From NCBI GenBank assembly GCA_001898335.1, contig MKTS01000013.1, positions 310,001-374,000 of the forward strand: DNA of 64,000 bases, written 5' to 3'. The notes beneath the pieces are model-generated. The model made no database searches. It was given only the letters and a program-made list of their open reading frames with translations, and was not told the origin of the DNA. The first letter of the stretch is position 1. Each line of letters starts with the position of its first letter. Shown piece after piece: positions 19,201 to 24,923 of the stretch. Source of the DNA: Mucilaginibacter sp. 44-25 (GTDB lineage Bacteria > Bacteroidota > Bacteroidia > Sphingobacteriales > Sphingobacteriaceae). The position numbers and the translations under genes were made by a program.

Positions 19201-19245
19201 AAAGAATACAGCGCCAAGTTTGCCCCGGTGATAGGGCAACCCTGA
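16225..19245 (+). CDS. DUF2723 membrane glycosyltransferase (GT117 family)
   Basis: The 1006-aa protein has about a dozen membrane helices in its first 600 residues and a soluble C-terminal half. The family start LTLEPSVSFWDCGEFI, followed by SHQPGYPLFAMLGK, is diagnostic for DUF2723. The acidic FWDCGEF motif sits where GT-C glycosyltransferases hold a catalytic Asp/Glu, so it likely moves a sugar from a lipid carrier to a protein or glycan outside the membrane. NQPSVQPRERDYSYVGSFYAF is another conserved block. The gene is monocistronic with a strong terminator. Confidence 0.9.
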   Translation: MQYNKINNLLGWLCFFIAAATYMLTLEPSVSFWDCGEFISCAYRLQVSHQPGYPLFAMLGKVFSLLSMGDNTKVPYFTNSMAALASAATVMFLFWTITALAKKLVAGREKEFGNAQTIVIMGSGLVGALAFTYTDTFWFSAVETIVFALSSLCIAIVFWAILKWDAHADEPGADKWIVFIAYVIGLSIGIHLLNLLTIPALALVYYFRRCKNITWKSGLIAFLISIVILGLVQYGIRGYTIKFAAYFDLFFVNSLGLGFGSGAIVFFLLLIAAIVGGLVYSKRKNKPVLNLALLCVAFIYFGYGSFAYIPIRATANPDLNNSHPDNAFTMYGYLNRIQYGENPLLVGPYFDAQITDQVEGSNIYRKGDKKYELAGKSLSYKYDHTTIFPRMYSTDASDVQFYRGWGQIPEGQAPNFADNIKWMASWQVYQMYFRYFLWNFVGRYNDADGQQSTESIDGNWTSGILDGGRHLPKNVVNNPSYTPLYAIPFILGVIGLIYQAERRKRDALIIGLLWFFTGLAVVFYVNQPSVQPRERDYSYVGSFYAFAIWIGLSVVALTDVLRRKVNARTAAYVVTAVCLLIAPVLMAKQEWRGHDRSTKMVAHDMAYNYLISCPPNAILFTYGDNDTYSLWYDQEVEGIRPDVRIVNLSLFSGSWYIRQMQRPMNASAPLPITMPYDKYKDGVRDVIYYNDGGIKDPVELKDIFNFITSDDRSMQGQNQGGEYVNYLPTKNFKITVNPADVVKNHVVSVEQMKQLTPVMEWKYNSNYVTKDDLALIDILAHNDWKRPICFTTTIGTSNLVGLQPYLYKEGFTYRLLPLKQDTSRHDQLSKVNDSVMYDNVMNKFKFGRYKTARYLDPESTGMFFPVMMTTFLDLATSLNQDGHPDMALKVLHKYDNEMPGGLYPFIDIAARKMFMAQMAYELNDSQLGNKFTEDINQYLMDQFGYFYHLLQTDSRRMPARDVQIGMEVLTGLVKYTDKAHQKALNQKLSAELKEYSAKFAPVIGQP

Positions 19246-19248
19246 GCA

Positions 19249-19285
19249 AACAAAAACGGCCCGTTAAATATGGGCCGTTTTTGTT
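19249..19285. terminator. Bidirectional terminator
   Basis: Perfect 14-bp arms (19249-19262 and 19272-19285) with a 9-base loop carry A-rich and T-rich ends, so both strands finish in a T-run. It separates the GT117 gene from the convergent polyketide synthase pair. Confidence 0.9.
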
Positions 19286-19308
19286 TATAGCTTTTAATCA
19301 AATAGCCA

Positions 19309-19800
19309 TCAGGCGGCCAGCGCTTCGTTCTCTTTTTTTATGCGTACGTACAACATGGCCGCGTTTAAAAGGCTAAATACCACAAAGGTGTAATACAGGC
19401 CAAATGCCAGTGGTATTACCGCTATTTCGGCAATTACAATAATGTAGTTGGGGTGTTTAACGTATTTATAGATGCCGGTAGCAACGGGTGGTGTGCCGGG
19501 TACGCGGTAAATACGGGTATTCCAGTAAGGCCCCAAATTGGCTATTACCAGCGCTTTAAGGCAGGCAAGCAATACAAACAGGGCTATAAGGTAATAGTTG
19601 ACAATGACATGTGTCCGCAAAATATATTCGGCTATTAAAGAGATAATGAAAGCCGTATGCAGGGCAACCATGTAAGGATAATGCTCCCGGCCGTATTCAA
19701 CAGCGCCGTGCTGCAACACCCATTTACGGTTACGTGACGCCACATACAGTTCGGACAGCCTTTGCGTGATCAGGAAAGCGATAAAGATGGTAAAGGTCAT
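19309..19800 (-). CDS. Isoprenylcysteine methyltransferase-family membrane methyltransferase (SrsB/YpbQ-like)
   Basis: The 163-aa protein has four to five membrane helices. The family signature GIYKYVKHPNYIIVIAEI carries the His-Pro-Asn-Tyr site of isoprenylcysteine carboxyl methyltransferases. It starts five bases after the stop of the type III polyketide synthase gene, so they form an operon. Known pairs of this kind (SrsA-SrsB in Streptomyces griseus, BcsA-YpbQ in Bacillus subtilis) make and methylate alkylresorcinols or alkylpyrones, so this enzyme probably O-methylates the polyketide product in the membrane. Confidence 0.9.
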   Translation of the reverse strand: MTFTIFIAFLITQRLSELYVASRNRKWVLQHGAVEYGREHYPYMVALHTAFIISLIAEYILRTHVIVNYYLIALFVLLACLKALVIANLGPYWNTRIYRVPGTPPVATGIYKYVKHPNYIIVIAEIAVIPLAFGLYYTFVVFSLLNAAMLYVRIKKENEALAA

Positions 19801-19805
19801 GGTGG

Positions 19806-20864
19806 TTAGTTTTGCATATCCAATAATAACATTTCGCTGCTAAAACCCGGGCCCATGGCCAGCATCAACCCGTAACCGGGGGTGTAACCCTGCTTTAAGA
19901 ACTGCTCCAGCACGTAAAGCACGGTTACGCTGCTCATATTGCCGTTTTCACTCATCACCTGGCGGGTGTACTTCAATTCATCGGCCTTAAGCTCCAGCGC
20001 TGTATGGTAGGCTTCTATTACTTTGCGCCCGCCTGGATGAAAAATAAAGTTGGCGATGCCGGGTAAAGTTAAGCTCTGCTTTTGCAGAAAAGCATCCACA
20101 TCCTGCTTAATATGGGTGTTAATGATAGTTGGAATATCCTTGGAAAAAATAACCTTAAAGCCATCATCACCAAAATCCCAACCCATCACATCAAGCGCAT
20201 CGTAATATAATTTACTGCTGCCGGCCTTTATGTTCACTTTTTTACCGGTTAACGGATATTGGTCGCCGGTTACCAGGCAGGCAGCCGCGCCATCAGAAAA
20301 AAGGCTTGAGCCAATAAAATTACTTTTGCTGTAATCGCTTTTAACGAGCGTGAGCGAACAAAGCTCCACGGCTACGAGCAGCACTACTGCCTCCGGGTTG
20401 GCTTTTGCAATGGTAGCGGCTTTTGCTAAACCGGCCACTCCCCCGGCGCAGCCCAGGCCCCATACAGGTGTGCGGCTCACATGCTGCGGCAGGCGCATCT
20501 CGTTAATCAGCAAAGCATCGATACTGGGGGTTGACAGGCCCGAGGTAGAAACAAATACCACATCAGTAACCGCTTCCTTAGAAATACCTGCCTCACTTAA
20601 AGCCTTTTCGGCTGCATCGGTGGCGTATTGCAGTGCCAGTTTGATGTATTCGTCGTTACGCTCCTTAAAGGAGGTGTTACCTGCATACCAGTTTAGCGGC
20701 TTGGCAAAGTTACGCGTAACAATGCCGGTATTGTCAAAAGCCTGCAGCAAGCGTTCGGCGTGTTCTACTTTGCCGGAAAATAGGGTTCGCACCTGTTCTT
20801 TTACTTCGGGCTGGGGTACTTTATAGGGTAAACTAAGGCCGCTGGCGGCTGCTATATTTGGCAT
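19806..20864 (-). CDS. Type III polyketide synthase
   Basis: The 352-aa chalcone/stilbene-synthase-like enzyme has the full catalytic triad: C139 in VWGLGCAGGVAGL, H276 in FIFHPGGRKV and N309 in SENGNMSSVTVLYVL. The enzyme extends a CoA-bound starter with malonyl-CoA and cyclises the product. Together with the membrane methyltransferase five bases downstream it probably makes a methylated long-chain alkylresorcinol or alkylpyrone for the envelope. Starter length cannot be predicted. No flavin hydroxylase (SrsC-like) is present next to it. Confidence 0.93.
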   Translation of the reverse strand: MPNIAAASGLSLPYKVPQPEVKEQVRTLFSGKVEHAERLLQAFDNTGIVTRNFAKPLNWYAGNTSFKERNDEYIKLALQYATDAAEKALSEAGISKEAVTDVVFVSTSGLSTPSIDALLINEMRLPQHVSRTPVWGLGCAGGVAGLAKAATIAKANPEAVVLLVAVELCSLTLVKSDYSKSNFIGSSLFSDGAAACLVTGDQYPLTGKKVNIKAGSSKLYYDALDVMGWDFGDDGFKVIFSKDIPTIINTHIKQDVDAFLQKQSLTLPGIANFIFHPGGRKVIEAYHTALELKADELKYTRQVMSENGNMSSVTVLYVLEQFLKQGYTPGYGLMLAMGPGFSSEMLLLDMQN

Positions 20865-20985
20865 ATTAACTGGGTTAGTATATACACATACGTATAGAAC
20901 AGGCTTTGGTTGTCAACTATTCATCATAATCGGTGTTTTATTTTTAACCGCTTTGTACATTAGTGAAAAATAAGACAGCAACATC

Positions 20986-21759
20986 ATGCCCGAACTACCC
21001 GATCTGGAGGTTTTTAGCCACAACCTGGAGAAACGCCTTAAAGGAAAAACCATTGCGCGGCTAACCTCGCATACTACAAAACTGAATGTAACGGAGAAAG
21101 AATTGCAGGATACCCTGCACGGCCAAAAAATAGCCGCCGTATACCGTGAGGGGAAAGAACTTTATTTTAAATGGAGCAATGGCGACATACTGGCGCTGCA
21201 CCTGATGCTGCATGGTAAGCTCTTTTACTTTAAGGATAAAAACGACCAGAAATTCCCGGTAATTGAGCTAATGTTTACCGATGGCAGCGGGCTGGTGCTC
21301 ACCGATTTCCAAAAGGCGGCTACCCCTACCCTTAACCCCGAACCTAAAACCGCGCCGGACGCGCTATCTGATAAAGCCGATGCCGATTATTACAAAACCA
21401 TACTGGCTAAAAAGAAAACCACGATAAAAACCATATTGCTGGACCAAAAAATTGTAAGAGGGATAGGAAATGCCTACGCCGATGAGATATTGTGGCACGC
21501 GCGCATATCTCCGTTCTCGGTGGCCAACAAAATACCAGAGCATAAACTCAAAGACCTGGTAAAGGCCATACACAAAGTTTTAACGGAAGCGCAACAGCAA
21601 ATTATAAAGCATAACCCCGATATTATTGCCGGTGAGGTAAGGGATTTTATGCTCATCCATCACCCTAAAAAACAAAGCAGCCCGGGCGGCGCGCCTATTC
21701 AAATAGATAACGGTACACGCAAAACTTACTATACCAGTGAGCAGGAACTATTTGAATAA
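20986..21759 (+). CDS. Fpg/Nei-family DNA glycosylase lacking the zinc finger
   Basis: The 257-aa protein starts MPELPDLEVF, giving the N-terminal Pro nucleophile and Glu of Fpg/Nei base-excision enzymes. The helix-two-turn-helix is visible in DQKIVRGIGNAYADEILWHARI. The C-terminal four-Cys zinc finger is replaced by a short Cys-free hairpin ending in RKTYYTSEQELFE, which resembles the zincless finger of some Nei-like enzymes. A conserved Arg (GTRK) could still reach into DNA. It likely removes oxidised bases. Confidence 0.88.
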   Translation: MPELPDLEVFSHNLEKRLKGKTIARLTSHTTKLNVTEKELQDTLHGQKIAAVYREGKELYFKWSNGDILALHLMLHGKLFYFKDKNDQKFPVIELMFTDGSGLVLTDFQKAATPTLNPEPKTAPDALSDKADADYYKTILAKKKTTIKTILLDQKIVRGIGNAYADEILWHARISPFSVANKIPEHKLKDLVKAIHKVLTEAQQQIIKHNPDIIAGEVRDFMLIHHPKKQSSPGGAPIQIDNGTRKTYYTSEQELFE

Positions 21760-21862
21760 CAAGCCGTACACCCATTGGCTATAATATGGTTAATAGTGGC
21801 TATATAAAAACATTTGGCTAAACGGCACTGTTCACATAGGTACATCTATACAAATAAATACC

Positions 21863-22339
21863 ATGGGAACATTACAACACATACAACACCAGATATCAGC
21901 GCTCAACGATCTTATAAAAATTAATAACGACCGTATAGCCGGCTACCAGAAAGCGATTGAAGGTACTGACGATACCGGCCTTAAAACCGTTTTTGAAGGC
22001 TATATTGACCAAAGCAATGGCTATGTAAATGAACTGAACGACTACATACATCACCTGGGTGGCTCACCTGCGGATGGCACCACCTTATCAGGTAAGTTTT
22101 ACCATGCATGGATGGATGTGAAAGCGGCCTTCACTAAAAAAGACAACCACTCCGTACTATCTGATTGTGAATATGGTGAAGATGTAGCCAAAAGCGCTTA
22201 TCGCAAGGCACTCGATGATAAGGAATTGATATGGGAAGATGCGAAGGTGGTAGCGCTGCTAAACAACCACCTCAACGGCCTAAAAATATCGCACGATGCC
22301 ATTAAGGCCCTGCGCGATTCGCTTAAACAGGAAGCTTAA
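21863..22339 (+). CDS. PA2169/DUF2383 four-helix-bundle protein
   Basis: The 158-aa soluble protein is made of four long helices in a ferritin-like arrangement and begins with HQISALNDLIKINNDRIAGYQKAIE, the family pattern. DUF2383 proteins are small, stress-associated and uncharacterised. It has its own strong terminator. It lies 103 bases after the glycosylase gene on the same strand. Confidence 0.85.
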   Translation: MGTLQHIQHQISALNDLIKINNDRIAGYQKAIEGTDDTGLKTVFEGYIDQSNGYVNELNDYIHHLGGSPADGTTLSGKFYHAWMDVKAAFTKKDNHSVLSDCEYGEDVAKSAYRKALDDKELIWEDAKVVALLNNHLNGLKISHDAIKALRDSLKQEA

Positions 22340-22355
22340 AAAGCAACCACTCAAC

Positions 22356-22396
22356 AAAACAACAAACCCTGCCAGTGTAGCAGGGTTTGTTGTTTT
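22356..22396. terminator. Bidirectional terminator
   Basis: Perfect 17-bp arms (22356-22372 and 22380-22396) with a 7-base loop begin with A-rich and end with T-rich sequence. It separates the DUF2383 gene from the convergent HAD gene and overlaps the latter's stop codon. Confidence 0.9.
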
Positions 22397-23027
22397 ATAA
22401 AGCCATAAAGTAATTAACCAACGAAGGGAAGTCATCAAACTTCACATCATAATCATGGGTAGTGCCAAAGCCGTAGCTTACAAAAATAAAGGGCACGCCG
22501 GCCATACGGCTCTGCTCGCCATCACCGGCGGTATCGCCAATGTATACAGACTGCTGCAGGCCATGCTTATCCATCAATAACTTAATATTATGGTTCTTGG
22601 GCATAAAATTTACGCCATGCGCCAGCTCGTCCTTGATCAAATCATCAATGCCGGCCCAATCAATAAACTGCCTGATAATACCTTTAGCACAATTGCTCAG
22701 GATGAACAACGGATATTTTTCGGCAAGTTGCTTCAGCCCATCCTTTACGCCCGGGTATAGTATCCCACCCTTCTCGCGAATAAGGTTGTGGCGTTTATCA
22801 TTCACCGTGCTGTATATCTCCACCCGCTTATCGTGTTCAAACTCGGGCATCAGTACCTCTATTACTTTTTTTCCTTCCCAGCCTACCATGCCGGCCAGGG
22901 TATCACGGGTAATGGTTTTATCTATTCCTTTCTCTCTGAATACTTCGTTCCATGAGTAAGCGTAGGTATCCACAGCATCCCACAGGGTGCCATCCATGTC
23001 AAAAATTAAGCTATCCGGTTTTTGCAT
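22395..23027 (-). CDS. HAD-family phosphatase (phosphoglycolate phosphatase-like)
   Basis: The 210-aa soluble enzyme has the HAD motif I DMDGTLWD near the N-terminus, motif II LSNCAKG, and motif III/IV PKNHNI...YIGDTAGDG. A helical cap lies after motif I. A paralogue of the same size with FDLDGTLWDST and YVGDTTGDHD sits at 35240-35884. The substrate is a small phosphorylated metabolite that cannot be named. Confidence 0.88.
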   Translation of the reverse strand: MQKPDSLIFDMDGTLWDAVDTYAYSWNEVFREKGIDKTITRDTLAGMVGWEGKKVIEVLMPEFEHDKRVEIYSTVNDKRHNLIREKGGILYPGVKDGLKQLAEKYPLFILSNCAKGIIRQFIDWAGIDDLIKDELAHGVNFMPKNHNIKLLMDKHGLQQSVYIGDTAGDGEQSRMAGVPFIFVSYGFGTTHDYDVKFDDFPSLVNYFMAL

Positions 23028-23110
23028 GTGGTGAAGTTAATCATTTAATACTTATCGCTGCTTTCGGGATAAAATCTGAATGGTATTTTTCAATTATCAG
23101 TAAATTATAC

Positions 23111-23163
23111 CACAAGTTCGGTGATTTACACCACTTGTGTGTTTAATACTTAGGGTATATTTG
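23111..23163 (+). promoter_or_regulatory. Promoter and inverted repeat upstream of the AraC gene
   Basis: TTG (23135-23137), 18 bases and TATATTTG (23156-23163) form a -33/-7 promoter. The box ends four bases before the ATG at 23168, predicting a leaderless message. A perfect 7-bp inverted repeat, CACAAGT (23111-23117) with ACTTGTG (23133-23139), covers the -33 element and suits an autoregulatory site. Confidence 0.6.
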
Positions 23164-23167
23164 CCTT

Positions 23168-24055
23168 ATGAAAAAGGCGTTCCCGGTATATGATATATGC
23201 TCATTGGCTGATAACCAGCACCATGATCTGCTTATCAGCCGTTTTGCGCCATATTTACAAAAACACCACAACCTGGCCTTAGCGCACAAACATAGTTTTT
23301 ACCATGTGGTATTATTTACCCGGGGCGGCGGCAAACACGCTATTGATTTTAAGCAATTTGATGTAAAACCCTACCAGATATATTTTATGGCCCCCGGGCA
23401 GGTACATAGCTGGAGCTTTGAGGGCCCGGTTGATGGGTATATCATCAATTTCTCGGCGGAGTTCTTTCAGTCGTTTTTACTGAGGCCCGAGTACCTGGAC
23501 AGTTTTGTATTTTTTACGGGCGATGTAAACGAGCAGGTAATAGAATTAGACGGGACGGTGCAGCAGGATATCAACCGGCTTTTTGAACAACTTATCAGCG
23601 AAAGCGCGCAACCATCCCGATTAAATATGGATATGATACGCGCCCTGATGCTGCAATTATTTATCACCGTAGCACGGGAAAAAACGGAAGGTTCAACCTT
23701 AGGTGTACCGGGGTACAATTATACGCTGTTGCAAAGTTTCAGGAAGCTGGTAGATAAGCATTTCGCCACACTGCGCTTACCAAAAGATTATGCAGCGCTG
23801 CTGTACATTACCCCAAACCATTTGAATGCCTTGTGTAACGATATGCTGGGCATACCTGCCGGAGAATTGATACGCGACCGCGTGGTACTGGAAGCCAAAC
23901 GCTTACTGATCAACCACGACATGAACATTAATGAGATAGCCGGTAAATTAAATTTTGCCGACAACTCCTACTTTACCAAATTCTTTAAAAAATATACAGG
24001 CCAAACACCTGAGGACTTTAGAAAAACCCAATACCGAAATGAACACTCCAGATAA
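23168..24055 (+). CDS. AraC-family transcriptional regulator with cupin sensor domain
   Basis: The 295-aa regulator has an N-terminal AraC-binding cupin (about 20-150, with HSFYHVVLFTRGGGKHAIDF and MAPGQVHSWSF) and two C-terminal helix-turn-helix motifs, the second around NINEIAGKLNFADNSYFTKFFKK ending in GQTPEDFRK. It senses a small ligand and binds DNA. Its 3' end overlaps the start of the DUF983 gene by 17 bases, so the two are cotranscribed. Confidence 0.9.
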   Translation: MKKAFPVYDICSLADNQHHDLLISRFAPYLQKHHNLALAHKHSFYHVVLFTRGGGKHAIDFKQFDVKPYQIYFMAPGQVHSWSFEGPVDGYIINFSAEFFQSFLLRPEYLDSFVFFTGDVNEQVIELDGTVQQDINRLFEQLISESAQPSRLNMDMIRALMLQLFITVAREKTEGSTLGVPGYNYTLLQSFRKLVDKHFATLRLPKDYAALLYITPNHLNALCNDMLGIPAGELIRDRVVLEAKRLLINHDMNINEIAGKLNFADNSYFTKFFKKYTGQTPEDFRKTQYRNEHSR

Positions 24056-24458
24056 CAAACCTAATGGCTACGTGCCTGTGCTTACCGGCTTGCTTAATGC
24101 TAAATGCCCCCGTTGCCGCCGTGGTGACATATTTGCTTCGGGCACCTATAGCTTTACCGGGCAAAAAATGCACGAACGCTGCTCGCACTGCAACCTGTAT
24201 TATGAGCGCGAACCGGGTTACTGGTATGTGGCCATGTTTGTGAGCTATGCCTTAAATGTAGCCGAAATGGTCACCTTTGCCGTGGCACTGCATGTGCTTA
24301 CCGGCTCTGATTCGCCCTGGTTGTATGTAGGTGTGTTACTGGGAGTAATATTTATTTTATCACCTTTTAATTACCGGTATTCGAGGGTAATATTGCTGTA
24401 CTGGTTAACGCCCGGCCTGCGGTACGACCCAAAAAGGGCCAAAGACCATGCAAATTAG
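24039..24458 (+). CDS. DUF983 membrane protein
   Basis: The 139-aa protein has an N-terminal zinc-ribbon-like pair, CPRCRRGD and CSHC, then two or three membrane helices. These are the marks of DUF983, a family of unknown role found in Bacteroidota and alphaproteobacteria. The start at 24039 is chosen because it is the first ATG in frame that leads into the conserved part. It overlaps the AraC gene and is probably translated with it. Confidence 0.85.
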   Translation: MNTPDNKPNGYVPVLTGLLNAKCPRCRRGDIFASGTYSFTGQKMHERCSHCNLYYEREPGYWYVAMFVSYALNVAEMVTFAVALHVLTGSDSPWLYVGVLLGVIFILSPFNYRYSRVILLYWLTPGLRYDPKRAKDHAN

Positions 24459-24489
24459 GAAAAGCAGCCTGCCGAATAAGCGGGCACTT

Positions 24490-24858
24490 TTATTTGGTTA
24501 CAAACAGCTCGATTTTTTTCAGTAAGGTATCCATCTCAAATGGTTTTGCCAGAAAATCATCGGCGCCGGAGTCGCGTGCGGAAGTTTCAATGTCACGGCT
24601 GGCCGATATCATAATAATGGGTATACCTTTAGTTTCGGGTAATGATTTTAGTTTCCGGCAAATGTCGCGCCCGTCCTCGCCGCTCATCCAAATATCCAGC
24701 AGCAACAGGTCGGGCAGGTTTTCTTTCATGTCCAGCACGGTGGCGCCATCAACCGTACTACTCACCTCGTAGCCCTCAAACTCCAGCATCATTTCGATAG
24801 CATCAACAATCCCCGGATCGTCATCGGCTACCATTATTCGTTTTAATCGCTCGCTCAT
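24490..24858 (-). CDS. Single-domain response regulator
   Basis: The 122-aa protein is a bare receiver domain: acidic pocket ADDD (residues 12-14), phospho-acceptor D55 in LLLLDIWMSG, the SA switch residue and K105 in LAKPF. There is no output domain. It lies 65 bases after the histidine kinase gene on the same strand and is presumably its phosphorylation partner. The ATG at 24858 is preferred; the frame also opens at a GTG two codons earlier. Confidence 0.9.
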   Translation of the reverse strand: MSERLKRIMVADDDPGIVDAIEMMLEFEGYEVSSTVDGATVLDMKENLPDLLLLDIWMSGEDGRDICRKLKSLPETKGIPIIMISASRDIETSARDSGADDFLAKPFEMDTLLKKIELFVTK

Positions 24859-24923
24859 TTTCACTCTCCCATATTTTTGAGTAATAAAATACAGGCAGGT
24901 TTAATTAAATTTTAATTTGTTGG

